From NCBI GenBank assembly GCA_020975725.1, contig QXJR01000005.1, forward strand, positions 992,001-1,056,000: a DNA stretch of 64,000 nucleotides. The letters are read 5' to 3'. The position numbers were made by a program, and so were the translations under genes. The notes beneath the pieces were generated by a model. That model worked only from the letters and a program-made list of their open reading frames with translations. It searched no databases and was not told where the DNA came from. Of the stretch, positions 28,970 through 40,408 are shown one piece after another; position 1 is the first letter of the stretch, and every line of letters begins with the position of its first letter. Origin of the DNA: Picocystis sp. L7. Its lineage: Eukaryota; Chlorophyta; Picocystophyceae; Picocystales; Picocystaceae.

Positions 28970-31900
28970 ATGGAAGGAACCCAGGAGACACACGAAGACA
29001 ACCGTCCAACGGAAGAGATGGATCGAGACAGCGACGAAGCGTACGAAGAAGGAGGATGGGACCAAGAGGAGGACGAAGACAGCGAATTGTAAGACGAAAC
29101 CACGTGCCATAGGAACGCCGACGCCATGCGTCCCACCCCCGGTCGGATCCGACGGGTGGGACAAGGGGGGGGGTGAAAGAAACAAACGTCGGAACGAATG
29201 CCCACGAGTCGAACGTGTCCCAACCAAGACAAGAACCAAACACTTCCCTGTGCGCTGCAAGACGAAGGTCGATGCGCACGGAGACGGACGCGTTCGTCCA
29301 CGTCCGTCGCCAGCCCTACCTGGGAGGTCCACCCACCATGCCCAGGCCCACAACGGATCGAGGATGGAAAAAAAAAAGGCTGTTCGATCATGGGAGATGG
29401 AACCAAAGCCACAGCTTGCTGGCGAAAAGGATGGCATCGTAATCGGAAAGGTGCTTCTGTGTGGGCATCGGAGGGCGGAGGGAGATAGACAAGTAGATAC
29501 AAACACTGCTCATCGTGGCTGACACTAGTCTTGGTTCGCCTTTGCTCTGAACTTGAAACAGCCCACTCCACGATGCTGCCCAGGTAGGAGACGTTTTGAA
29601 GATCAAAATACTGCTCGGCGCGCGAACAGATGAGGTACGCAATGGGCAATGGCTCAATCGGCGCGTCGGGGGTGGAAGAAAGAACTGAACTAACCCTGAA
29701 TGCCGAGGGAGTAGGAGCTTGACTTGGAAGGAGTTCATGTGCAAAAGCAAACAGACGAGGCGCAAGAAAACCAGTTGGATGTGCTTCTGTTCGAAAGAGA
29801 TGATTTGGGCCATACTCCGCTCCATGTTTCTCTTCTCTACTTCCAGCTGGAGGCCGTCCGCCTCCTGTTGGAGCACGGGAGCTGTGCCAAAATGGCAGTA
29901 GAAGGCTCTTCACCGCTGCACATTGCAGTGTCAGCAGGGGCTTTCTCTGCACACCGCAACTTTGCTGTTGAAGCCGCAAGACTGCTCCTGCAGAATGGGG
30001 GCAGCATTTTGCATCGAGATGACTGGTTTTCTAATCCATTGCACATTGCTGCACGGCTAGGGCTGGTAGACGTCCTGCAAGTGCTCTTAAATTTTGGTCT
30101 GCTGAAAGCAAGTGACTGTGGAAAACCTTCACAGGATGGCATGGTAGGTACCTCGGGGGATGACTCGGAGAGAGGAGAGAGAATCGCTGCACTTATTGCT
30201 GCATTGTATGCAGTTGACCGCAGTGGAGAAACACCGTTCCATGCGGCTGCCTCTGCTGACCAGCCTGACACTCTTAAACTTTTGCTCTCTGCAGCAGAAG
30301 AGATCCAGAAGGCCTTGTCAGATGGGCAACTCGTAGAAGATGTGGAACCTGCTGTTTTTAAGGATGGTAGGTTGACTCCCCCAGCAGCTTACACCAACAA
30401 AAGAGGCTGGACACCGTTGCACAGTGCTGCACACGCAGGGTCAACGCCCTGCGTTTTGATCTTGTCTGCTTCTGTTGGTGGAAAGGAAGCTCTGGCTTAT
30501 AAAGATCGACGAAACTGTACCGTAGAAGATGTGGCAAGGCGAAACGGGTATAGTCTGTTAGCATCAACCATCCAGAAGCAATCTTTAGGAGTATTTCATT
30601 TTACAGGAAGGTTAGCAGAGGCTGATGTGTTGAAGGAGGAACAGCTTTTAGATGCTCGACATAATATGGCTTCTGCTTCGAATCAAACCCTTATTCTTCA
30701 CCACGAAGCATGCCTGAAACACTTTACATGTGATCCAGCAAATTTACGACGTGGATGCGACCATCCCCCAGAGAACGTTGGGCGTCTAAAGGTTCTTTTG
30801 GATGACGATTACGGGGTATTGAAGGCAGATGAATTCTGCAAGCCAGAGTCCATGCATTGTGCAGGAATGCCAAGGTATAGGTGGGAATCCAATCCACCCC
30901 AAGTTCATATGGCGGACATACTGAGGGTGCACTCTTGGCCGTACATCCAACGTATACAGCAAACCATTGATGCTGCTGCAGCAAAGGAGCTTTTGCTTGG
31001 TGGAGCTGCAGAGGGAGTCCAATCCCCGCCTGTTCTGATGCACATAGATGCAGACACAGCGGTCAGTGCTGGTACGTGGGATGCTGCTTGCTATGCTGCT
31101 GGATCTGTGATAAAGGCCACACAGGAAGTGATTGCTGGGCAAGCTAGAAACGCATTTGCTGCTGTTCGCCCCCCAGGTCATCATGCAGGCCCAGACGGTC
31201 TGGTTGCGGACTTGGAGGAAGACGACCTCGTATCTAATGGAGGGAAACATGGAAGTCTTGGATTCTGTCTGATCAATAACATAGCCATTGGTGCTGCCTA
31301 TGCCTTGCATGTGCACCGTTCAACTATTCAACGTGTGGCCATTCTTGACTTCGATGTGCATCATGGAAACGGGACTGAAGCTGTTCTGCAACGCGTCGTA
31401 CCCACCAAAAAAGTGCAGTCTTTCAGCACTCCTTTCAGCGAGGGAACACAGACATTCTCTCTTTGGTGCCCGTGGCTTGATGAGGGGGACAAAGATCGCA
31501 TATTCTTTGCCAGTGTTCAGGGCTATGGGCACTATGGGGAGCAGAAAGTTGGCACAGGGCTAGATGAAGCCGATGTTCCCCAACAAGGACCTCTATTCTA
31601 TCCAGGTACTGGCAAGACCCGTGACAGCCGCGTAATGTCGGCAGGAATTAATGCAAGTGTGGCCACAAGGTACAAGTCAGAGGCTGTAGGACCGAGGGTT
31701 ATCAATGTTGGCATCAATGGTCCTGGTGGTATGCGAGGTCTATGGAGGCGAGCTTGGCGTGATAAGATCCTCCCAGAGCTTGTCTCCTTCAATCCTGACA
31801 TTATCTTTGTCTCGGCTGGTTTCGACGCTCACAAGAAAGACGAAATGAATTCAGGCTTCATTGGTCTCGTGGAGGCAGACTATGATTGGGTAACGCGAGA

Positions 31901-32369
31901 AATTGTTAAAGTAGCCAACTACTGTTGCAATGGTCGTGTAGTAAGTGTTTTGGAAGGGGGCTACAAAATTGGCGGTCGATTTATTTCGGCCTTTGCCAGA
32001 AGTGTCGCTACCCATGTGCGTGCATTGGGAAACTCCAGCAATGCCGCATGGGACCCTATGGACAGTGAATACGAGCGAGAAATGGAGTGCAAGAAGAAAC
32101 GGCATGGATCAAAGATAAGCAAGACTGCTTGCATTGACATTCCAGATCTGAATGGAGATGGAGAAACAGTTGAGAAGGACAAGGAGGTTGTAGAGAGGAA
32201 TCTTGCCGATCTACCTGAAGCAGTTAAAAATCAGTTCAGCCAAGCAATTTTCTCTCAAGGTGCGAGTGCAGAGAAACGGAGGCGAACTACTGTAGACTAT
32301 GTGTCATTGAACAAGCGGCTGGAAGAGGAGCTACAAGATTGCGAACATGTAAGGAGAGCATCACCCTAG
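28970..32369 (+). CDS. Ankyrin-repeat class II histone deacetylase, three exons
   Basis: Zn-dependent lysine deacetylase, probably nuclear or cytosolic. Model: 28970-29088, 29562-29634, 29715-32369, about 948 residues. Exon 1 encodes a very acidic N-terminus (MEGTQETHEDNRPTEE...) and ends at gtaaga; exon 2 carries an ankyrin repeat (PLHDAAQVGDVLKIKILLG) and its phases match on both sides. Ankyrin repeats continue to about residue 330 (GHTPLHVSLL, SSPLHIAVSAG, WTPLHSAAHAG). The deacetylase domain spans about 389-820: RPPGHHAG (about 549), ILDFDVHHGNGT (about 609), SAGFDAHKKDEM (about 764), VSVLEGGY. These are class II metal-binding and catalytic motifs and look complete. The tail is charged with a KKKRHGSK cluster. 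Exons 1 and 2 are inferred; exon 3 is firm. Confidence 0.88.
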
Positions 32370-34050
32370 AGATCTGTTCCACTGAATTCGTATTTATTTA
32401 GCAAAGATAATCTACTTTACCACAACCATTGCTTTTTCCAAACCTCATCTTGTCGGACGATGTGGAACGAGCATTTGAAGACAACTTTGCTTCCAAAAGA
32501 AGTGGGTACTGTTGCGGGTACATTGCATTCCTTTGCCCAATGGATGGATCTATAGGATGTGCTGTTTACAATCTCCTTTGGTGAAGGTAATGAGCTTCAT
32601 GGCTTGATTCGAGTCAAGGATTTTCTTTACAAGTACCGCTGTAATGAATATTCTGGCCACATACTTTGTTTTGCTTCAGGCCCACCGCCTCATGATGTAA
32701 GGGGAAGGGGGAGTTGAAGGTCGCAGCGGTGAAGAGTAGGTGCACTGTGCTATGGATATGTTTCTTGCAGCTAGATTCCTGTCTTCACTTGGCTCCTTTG
32801 TTTCGGGATGCAATTTGGAAGAGCGGGTGGGTAGAGAACCTTGATTTAATGTACGTTCACTTCCTATATCTGATAGAAATTAGATTTGTACTCTTGTACG
32901 TTGGTCGAACAATGATCTATCATCGCACTGCTCCTTTCAGGGGCACCTCACACATTTTGTTCTGGTGTCTGCATTGCGTTCTGCTATTCTGGCCGTAATG
33001 TTAAGCATTGAAGCAAAGGAGATCGTTTCATCCAGCGGGGATGCTGATCGTTCATCTGCACCGCATATCCCTGTGTACTGCATATAGGTGGTCTAGACTG
33101 TCCAAGGCATCAAAGCTTTTCTACAAGAGCACGTAGCCTTTCTGCTGGGAAACCATTGAATTCGCGATTCAATCTCTAGGGGAGACATGGTGACACCCTA
33201 GATGCTCGCTTTGCGGGAGATTGATGGAACGATGCCCATCGGTCTCTCGCATAGGCTGCCTGAATGCTAAACAAGCTGCAGAAACTTCTGCAGACAGGTA
33301 GCGCAATGTACAATCGTTTGTAATTCCCAGCACTGTCATTCAAGCAATACGTCGGAATTGCTATGGCTAGCTTTCTTCGTTCGAAGATGGAGGGTGCGAC
33401 AATGGAGATGGAACATTTCAAGCCCAATAGTTAAGACAGTGAACGAAACTTATTCCTAATTTCACCAGCACGGATCCAACGAGCTTGTAGGGGCAGTGGT
33501 AAGGGGATTTCGATGTGCTCCCCTGATAGCATGTGTGCGGTGCACTCACTCATGCGCGCAAACTCGGATTTTATTCTGAATCCGCATGTGGCTATACCTA
33601 AAGGAAAGGAAACGACTGGTTGTATGGGCGCGCTGGGTTCACAACACCCTACCTTTTTAACAGTACACTCACTCTGGTTCCTCGACCGGTGGGTGCTCGG
33701 TTTGTGCCATTGATGAACAGGTTTCTTACAGCAGAACAAAGGAACGCTCGAGGATGAGCAGCCGGAAGATTCAAGGCTTTACGTCATCATCAAGACAAAG
33801 GCGACCAAGCCCCCTTCAGAAGGGGTATCCAAGGATAGTGAAACAAAGCCCGGGTTCAGGCGCTGCATGGCAAACCAATTCTCGAAACGGAAAGAGGTTC
33901 TGCTGGGCATCCTACCCACGAGCCCAAGGCATGCCTTCCTTTGGGTATCTTGTCGGCACATGCACGAGGATCGTAAAGCGCCGGGTGCTTTACGACAGAA
34001 TGGATGGTTGACGTTGCAAAAAACGCGGTGTTTTTAAACGGGAACACAGG
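32370..34050. other. Intergenic region, no gene recognised
   Basis: About 1.7 kb, AT-richer than most of the window, between convergent HDAC and CENH3. Frames such as 33754-34011 (+) start with ATG but show no family similarity. Confidence 0.5.
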
Positions 34051-34571
34051 CTAGTACGCTGCGATTCCTGCAACAGGACCACGGATGCGGCGTGCCAGCT
34101 GCAAATCTTTGGGCATGATTGTCACACGCTTGGCATGGATCGCACACAAGTTGCAATCTTCAAAGAGGTGGACGAGGACGTCTTCTGCTGCTTCCTGCAG
34201 GGCAAGGAGTGCTTCTGCAGTCCACCGGAGGGGTTCCGGGGAGATGTTGTTGGCAATCTCTCTCACCAGCCTCGCAAACGGCATTTTCCTGATGAGCAGT
34301 TCCGTGCTCTTCTGATATTTGCGAATCTCCCGGAGTGCCACTGTACCAGGTCGGAACCTGTGTTTTTTCCTGCCTGTGGGGTTTTACGTTGCATCGTGCG
34401 CGTGATCGAAGGGAGGGGTCAGCCACGTGTACGAGCATGCCGTGGCCAAGCTGCTTTTTTTCTTTCTCTTTTTCATCTCTGCTTGGTTTTCGTTCGTTCG
34501 GGTTGCATGGTTGTCCATCACGCACCCGTACCACCGCCGGTTGGACCGGCGTTCCCTGCTTGCATCCCCAT
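34051..34571 (-). CDS. CENH3: Centromeric histone H3 (CENH3/CENP-A), two exons
   Basis: Replaces H3 in centromeric nucleosomes and marks the kinetochore site. Model: exon 1 34526-34571 ([15 protein letters not shown]), exon 2 34051-34373, 152-bp intron, 122 residues. Exon 2 has the H3 core: [20 protein letters not shown], then [23 protein letters not shown]3 features: a longer loop 1 ([11 protein letters not shown]), the plant-type [19 protein letters not shown] in place of canonical QSAAIGALQEASEAYLV, and a divergent end [29 protein letters not shown] is conserved. The N-tail is short (about 27 residues before the first helix) and lacks the ARTKQTARKS tail, so H3K4/K9 marks are absent. A longer tail from an upstream exon cannot be excluded. 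Divergent from RPL27. Confidence 0.85.
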
Positions 34572-35595
34572 CTTCTCGAGGTGGCGTGGGCGCGTGGTGG
34601 TTTCGACGTGCGAAGCGTCAGTCGCCTTCCTTCCTTCGGGTGTCGAGCGCGGTGTTGGTTCTTCGTGGGTGTTCGCACGTCCGTCGGGCACCCGACTCAA
34701 GGCTCGTTTTCTTCCTCGCGGGACGTTTGGGATCCCAAGTGTCTTGTTGGATGGCTGCACGTGTTTGGTATGGGTTCCTTTCCGGTTCTTCGCTTTGCTT
34801 GGTGGCGGTGTGGTTGTTCCTTTCCCACCACCCTCGACGACGGCGTGGTTTCGTCTCTGCGTTCCACCGAGGGGGTCGGTTTCGCACGCGGATTGGGAGA
34901 GGAGGTCTACGTTCGTCCCGTACCTTCCTCTGGTGCGCCGTGCGTGCCATCTCCACGAGGCTTGTGTGTGTGTGTGTGTGGGTTTCGGAGGTGCTTGTGG
35001 TGGTGGATCGCACCACGCGAACACAACCACACGGGATTGCCTCCTCTCTCTTCTCGTCTCCTCTCGTCTCCTGTGTGTGGGTGTGTCGGGTGGGGGGTTG
35101 GGTTGGGGTGGGTCCTCCGTGTGGACCGAGGGGGTTCCCATCCCATCCCCACTCAAACAAACACCCACCCAAGAGGGGAAGGAGAGAAGCATCCACCACG
35201 GGAGGGGAGGGGGGGGGGACGAGACGTCCCCTGGATCCACCCACCCCTCCCGGAGCGGATGGGGGGAAGGAGGGGGGGGAGGACGCATCCCGAACCCCTC
35301 CTCCACCATAGATGGATGAACGGAAACGATAGGATCCGATCGTTGGTGGGAGGATGGGGGGATCGCCAAACAGGATGCGTCGAGGACGTTTCCACCCCCG
35401 CTCCCTCCCTGCTCGAGGGATCCGTCCCACGGACCTTTCCACCCCCTCCCACAGAAGAAACTCCCTCTTCGAGAGGGGGGAGGAGGGATGACCCATCCCC
35501 CCTCCCCTCTCGCTCTCCCTCCCCTCGGGAGGGAGTCCTCCCTTCCCTCCCTCCGCCGCCACTCGATCCCACGCTCTCCCGTCGACGACGACGCC
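34572..35595. promoter_or_regulatory. Intergenic region between divergent CENH3 and RPL27
   Basis: About 1 kb. It contains a (TG)n run at about 34963-34982 and closely spaced G tracts at about 35077-35114 able to form a G-quadruplex, followed by long G/C-skewed stretches to 35560. Very long open frames cross it on both strands because of the GC skew; none has recognisable protein content apart from the CENH3 exon. Confidence 0.45.
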
Positions 35596-36470
35596 ATGGT
35601 GAAGTTCCTCAAGGTGAGCGAAGGATGGGCGATTCGATACGCCGAAACGCGATCGCAAGGGAGGATGGAAACATAAAACAACAAAGGGGAAACAAACCCA
35701 AGGGGACGCAGAAGATGGAGAACGAGCACACCCACGAGGGTTGCCGTCGCACACCCGAAACACGAAGAGAACAAGAGCGACTGACGAAACACGTACGTGA
35801 CGATCGATGCGGGTGGAACCGATCGGATCGTCCGATCCTTCGCCGTGGAAACGTGATCGCCCGTCCACCTCCCAACCCGACCCTCGCAGCCAGGCAAGGT
35901 CGTCCTCCTCCTGAATGGAAAGTACGCAGGACGCAAGGCCGTGATCGTGAAGAACTACGACGATGGAGACGGAAGCCGACCCTACGGACACGCCCTCGTG
36001 TGTGGAATCTCCAAGTATCCGCGAAAAGTGAGCAAGCGGCGAAACCCCCGAACGAACCCAACGGAGGAAACGCCGCGAACGTGACCACGCGTGCTTTCGA
36101 ACCTACCCACGGACGGCACCCGACCGCGAAGAGCCGGGTGTGGGATGCTGCGTGCCCAGAAAAGTCTTGCTGACGCGGAATCGACGAACGACTGCGTTGA
36201 ACCGCTGCACAGGTGACCAAAAAGGCATCCAAGAAGACACAGGAGAAGAGGTCCTCCCTGAAAACCTTCGTCAAGGTCATCAACTACAATCACATCATGC
36301 CCACCCGATATGCACTGGACGTCGATTTGAAGACCATCGTGACCACGGACACGGTGGGCCCAAAGAATGCGACCAAGAGGGTGGAAGCATGCAAGTCGGC
36401 CAAGCAGGTGCTGGAAGAGCGCTTCAAGACGGGCAAAAACAGGTGGTTTTTCTCCAAGCTGCGGTTCTAG
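35596..36470 (+). CDS. RPL27: 60S ribosomal protein L27 (eL27), three exons
   Basis: Large-subunit protein. Model: 35596-35613, 35890-36027, 36213-36470, 137 residues. Exon 1 encodes only MVKFLK. Exon 2 starts [20 protein letters not shown] and ends SKYPRK. Exon 3 starts [20 protein letters not shown] and ends with the conserved [11 protein letters not shown]. Introns of 276 and 185 bp have GT-AG ends and phase 0. Colinear with plant and animal L27 from first to last residue, so the model is secure. Confidence 0.96.
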
Positions 36471-37191
36471 GATCTTCCTACGTGATATCAATGAACTTGC
36501 TTGTCCGTTGGATACGCTCCTGTCGGTCCTCTTTGGCCATGCTTCCGTTTTCCTCGAAGGCTTTGCCCAACGTACCAAATGCGCATCGTACTTCTCTGGC
36601 ACGTATCCTCTTGGCCAATCCAGTTGGCCTGGCTTACGTGAGCTCATTGCGTGTGGACCGTCTTGGGGCCTGGCGTGGGGGTTGAGCCGGGCGACGTCGA
36701 TTCCGCGTCCACCTCGTGACATTTCGAGCACGGGTTTCATCCCTTTCCTCCTGGGTTTTCCCGTGAGCATCCTTTTTCCTACCATTGATCTCCATTCCAT
36801 CGATGGTCCACCGTGTTTCGAGCACCATCTCCACGACCCCCCCCCCGCATCTCTGTCGATCCTGTTCTGTGTCGTTCCCATGCACCTCCACCTTCCTTTC
36901 GTGTGTCCAAGTCCTCCTTCCCATGGAATGGTTCGTGGAAGGTCTCCTTGGGACGGTTGGACCCCTTCCCGTGGTGGGTGGATGGGGTCGACCCCATCGA
37001 GACCGGGATACGGTTTGGATCCCGAAAGGAGGAACCGGATCGAAAGGGAAGTGGTGGGGGGTTATCACCGATCTCACCGACACCAAGACACCACCCCACC
37101 TCTTGTGGTGCACCGACTGGCGATCCTCGGAGACAAACCAACGCACCAGGACTCGTGGAACGAACGAGAGGGAAAAGGAAAGAGAAGAAAA
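36471..37191. other. Intergenic region before SmE gene
   Basis: About 720 bp, including RPL27 3' flank and SmE promoter. Rich in GATCC-like words and C runs. No gene recognised. Confidence 0.45.
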
Positions 37192-37567
37192 GATGGCGTC
37201 ACGAGCGAAGGTGGGCGGTCGAAACAATCGCAACGGACGAGGAGGACGGATCACAAACGCACACGAGAACGAGAAGAAAGATACTGACGTCGATGACACG
37301 CACGTGCGTGGACGTGAACAGAGGATCATGACCCAACCCATCAATCTCATCTTCCGGTTCCTGCAAAGCGGTGAAAAGGTACTGGTGTGGCTCTACGAAA
37401 ACACCGACCTCAGGATCGAAGGGAAAATCGTGGGGTTCGACGAATACATGAACCTCGTGCTGGACGAAGCGGCCGAAGTCTCGGTCAAAAGGAATACGAA
37501 AAAGTCGCTGGGGAAAATCTTGCTGAAAGGAGACAACATAACACTCCTGCAAGTGGCATCGCCGTGA
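37192..37567 (+). CDS. SNRPE: Small nuclear ribonucleoprotein SmE, two exons
   Basis: Core Sm-ring protein of spliceosomal snRNPs. Model: 37192-37209 (MASRAK) and 37322-37567, 87 residues, the usual SmE length. Exon 2 begins [15 protein letters not shown]; Sm motif 1 is [17 protein letters not shown], Sm motif 2 is [14 protein letters not shown]. The 112-bp intron starts GTGGGC and ends CAG, phase 0. An unspliced reading would insert about 37 polar residues between MASRAK and RIMTQP that no SmE has, so splicing is preferred. Converges with the glucose transporter gene. Confidence 0.94.
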
Positions 37568-37819
37568 GATGAAGGGACGCATCCCGGATGGAAACATCAA
37601 CCAACCCGTCGCAGCGACTGGGTGGATTTCGCTCTTCCTCTCGACGAGGGTGCACAGGAAACAGGCAAGATCTTCGGGACGTTCTAAAAAGGGAGGTTCG
37701 ATGACGCATGTTGCATCGCCCGCCGATGCACAGTGTTGACCCAAGCACGTGACCCTTCTGCTTCATGCGATGTGTCGCCCCCTTGCGTACCTTGTAACAC
37801 GTCCGGACCGTTGCCACCT

Positions 37820-39250
37820 CTATACCAGTCCACCCTCGATCTGTTCCAACGAAAGGCCCGTGGTCTCCTGGATCTCACGACGGATGTACACTACGCCAAA
37901 CATGCAGACAGTTGCAAAACCGAGGTACACCGAAGCGAGACCAAAACGTTCCACGGTCGGCAGAAACAGCTGGCCAACGGTGAAATTGGAAATCCAATGG
38001 GTTAGCATGGCCAAAGAAACGCCCTTGCCGCGGACAGAAGAGGGGAGGAGCTCCGGCATCAAGAGGGAGGGCACAGGCCCAGCACCAATGGCAAACCCAA
38101 ACACGTACGCCAAGGTACCCACCACCGCCAGCACACCACTGAGGGCCTTCAATGCCGGCCAACCGATACCCATTGCCATGGTGGCCATGGAAATGCCCAT
38201 GATGGCAAAGGAGCTCACCAGCAGAGGTTTCCTCCCAGCTCGATCCATCATTCTTCCGGCCACGACCGTGCCAAGCACGTTGACCAGGCCAACTACTGCA
38301 GAGGCCGTGGCTCCTGAGGTCATCCCCGCGCGCTCGAAGACCGCCGTAGAAAAGAACACGATGGCATTGATTCCGGCAAATTGCTGCAGCCAGAACAACA
38401 CCGCGCCTTTTCCGAGGGCTCTTCTCGTTTTGAGGTTTGCCCACGCGGCTCCCCAGCTCAAATTTTCATGCGTCGGCTTGTCTGCTTTCGTGTGGGTTTC
38501 TCCCAGTTCTGCCTCTGCGTCTTCTCCCCACAGGCGTTTGGCCGCGACCAAGGCTTCGTCTTCCCTTCCCACCCTGTTCAACCACCTGGGTGATTCGGGG
38601 ATGATTGCGCAGCCGGCGAGCAGGATCGCAGCGGGTACGATTCCCAAGGCCACCGCGACCCTCCATCCCGCTTGTCCACAGGCTGCATTGACCACCAGTG
38701 CGCCCAAGATCCCCGTGCAGATGGCCAATTGGTTGAGGCTTCCCAACTGTCCACGCAGTTGAGTGGGCGAAACTTCGGACAAGTAAAGGGGCACGAGCGC
38801 GCTGGCCATGCCGACACCCACGCCTAGGATGGTTCGTCCCCCCACCATCCACGCGTAGGTGTGTGCCATGGCCGAGGCCATGGGTCCCAGGACCATGGGC
38901 AGTGCAGCCATGGCCATGGCTTTTTTCCTGCCTTGTGCATCAGCCACGGTCGACGCGAGTGCCGAACCTGCGCATGCGCCCACGAGGCTGGATCCCACGA
39001 TCCACGATGCGCTTGCTGCGTCGTATGCGTTCACGGCTCTTGCCATGTGGTGCAGCGGTCCGTTGACCACGCCCATCGCGTATCCGAAGCAGAACGCACC
39101 GGTGGAGGCCAGGGTCGCGGCTTGGACGGAGGCATGGATGCACGTTGGACGCACGGCACCGTGTTGGTTGGTCGATCTTCCGCTCGTGCATTGCACGCGT
39201 GTCGTCCTTCGCACCATGGTTGGTGTTCTGGTGCGCATCCCCTGCGCCAT
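37820..39250 (-). CDS. pGlcT-like plastidic glucose transporter (MFS sugar porter)
   Basis: 476 residues from ATG 39250. The basic, Ser/Thr-rich N-terminus is transit-like. Twelve membrane segments of the sugar-porter family follow. Signatures: FGYAMGVVNGPLHHMA, DAQGRKKA, VPLYLSEVSPTQLRG, PESPRWL, FWLQQFAGINAIVFFSTAVF, MDRAGRKPLL, GAGPVPSLLMPELLPS, ETTGLSLEQIE. The GAGPVP...LPE and MHWISNF-like (THWISNFTVG) segments match plant plastid envelope glucose exporters, which export glucose from starch breakdown. Alternative starts lie downstream (MVRRTTRV). The frame is open upstream of 39250 to about 39403 but that part looks non-coding. Tail-to-tail with SmE, 252 bp apart. Confidence 0.88.
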   Translation of the reverse strand: MAQGMRTRTPTMVRRTTRVQCTSGRSTNQHGAVRPTCIHASVQAATLASTGAFCFGYAMGVVNGPLHHMARAVNAYDAASASWIVGSSLVGACAGSALASTVADAQGRKKAMAMAALPMVLGPMASAMAHTYAWMVGGRTILGVGVGMASALVPLYLSEVSPTQLRGQLGSLNQLAICTGILGALVVNAACGQAGWRVAVALGIVPAAILLAGCAIIPESPRWLNRVGREDEALVAAKRLWGEDAEAELGETHTKADKPTHENLSWGAAWANLKTRRALGKGAVLFWLQQFAGINAIVFFSTAVFERAGMTSGATASAVVGLVNVLGTVVAGRMMDRAGRKPLLVSSFAIMGISMATMAMGIGWPALKALSGVLAVVGTLAYVFGFAIGAGPVPSLLMPELLPSSVRGKGVSLAMLTHWISNFTVGQLFLPTVERFGLASVYLGFATVCMFGVVYIRREIQETTGLSLEQIEGGLV

Positions 39251-39847
39251 GTCCAGGTGCCGGAATCGCCAAAGGTGGGGTGGGAGGGGGGGGTGAAGGA
39301 TGCCTGGAAAGCGGGGTAGGAACCCTCCAAGGTACCTGGGACACATGGACAGACACGACGGGTTCGAAAGGAGGTGGAGATGGGGATGAATGGATCGTAC
39401 CACGGTTCGTCTTCCGAAGGCGCAATCGAGCTGGATCCATCCTTCCCTTCCGAGACAGCTTCAAAGGGAAGGGAACCAAGCGGGGATGGGTGTGAACACG
39501 TCCAGGATATATCACGCGCAACAGGACCAGCCATGTCAGACACACAGCCCTGATGCACGAACGATGAAGACGTGGACAAAGGCAGGGTGGCATCGTGAAC
39601 GAGACGGATCCAGGTCGACACGCACGTCGTGACCGAATCTCACCGCAAGCCACGCACGAACGCGTTTCCACGCTCGCTCGCGCAGCGAAACGCTCGTGGC
39701 AGGACCACAGGTTCTCTTCGTCGTCGTCGTCGTCGTCGGATGATGATGATGGCCAACACGCAGGCGTCGGGAACGGTCCTGGATTCGTGGGGCTGGAGGT
39801 GCTTACAACGCCACCGTCCGACGATCCACAAGCACGTTCGTTCCGGT
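39251..39847. other. Intergenic region with trinucleotide repeats
   Basis: About 600 bp between two minus-strand genes (RPS17 3' end and transporter 5' end). A (CGT)n run joins a (GAT)n run at about 39717-39751. No gene recognised; the part near 39251 should hold the transporter promoter. Confidence 0.5.
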
Positions 39848-40408
39848 CTAATTCCTACGCCGGACCGTCTGCACCTGCACGCCGGGTAGGTTGGCCATGT
39901 TGATGGCACGAAGCATGTCGTGGGTGTCCTTGTCGACCTCGATGAAATCCACGTTGATGGCAGATTCGTCGGGCACGTAATCCATCCTCCTTTCCCTCTC
40001 TTCCTCCTGAAGCTTCAGGCTGATCCCACGGACGGGTCCGCGTTGGATCCGCTTCATCAAGTGCGTCGCAAACCCTGCAATCTTGTTGCGCATCCTTTTG
40101 GAAGCGATGATGGCCACTTCATCGGTGATCCTTTTGTTGATGTCGAAGTCCAAGGTGAGGCGGGAGTAGTACTTTTCCACGATCACCCTGGCGGCCCTCT
40201 TGACCGTCTTGGTGCGCACGCGTCCCTGCAGTCATCATCCCAAAGCGAGGCGAACAACCAAATCGTCAGTCTTTCCACCACTCGGTCGAAACCCTCGTCT
40301 CAAGCGTTGGCCCTTCCTGGTCCGTCATTCCTCGAACGCCACGCTTCCGAGCGATGGTCCCGCGTGTTTCTCTTCCTTTCGTTGTCTTCGCACGCGAATA
40401 CGCACCAT
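39848..40408 (-). CDS. RPS17: 40S ribosomal protein S17 (eS17), ATG-only first exon
   Basis: Small-subunit protein. Model: exon 1 40406-40408 (just ATG), exon 2 39848-40225, 126 residues. Exon 2 starts [20 protein letters not shown], then [39 protein letters not shown] and a C-terminal tail ending QTVRRRN. The 180-bp intron starts GTGCGT and ends CTGCAG, phase 0 directly after the start codon. An intron immediately behind the ATG is a known position in RPS17 genes of other eukaryotes, which supports the model. The conserved body is certain; the single-codon exon is inferred from the MGRVRTKT start shared by all S17 proteins. Confidence 0.92.

Noticed and set aside
28660-29979. Minus-strand frame of 439 codons opposite the HDAC 5' exons
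   Set aside because: No protein-like motifs; it overlaps the HDAC ankyrin exons antisense, which fit by phase and family.
33754-34011. 85-codon ATG frame downstream of the HDAC gene
   Set aside because: No similarity, no codon bias like neighbours, and no splice signals that extend it.
34335-36173. Open frame of 612 codons on the plus strand across the CENH3/RPL27 region
   Set aside because: It runs through GC-skewed intergenic DNA and RPL27 exons in the wrong frame, with low-complexity content; it is a shadow frame.
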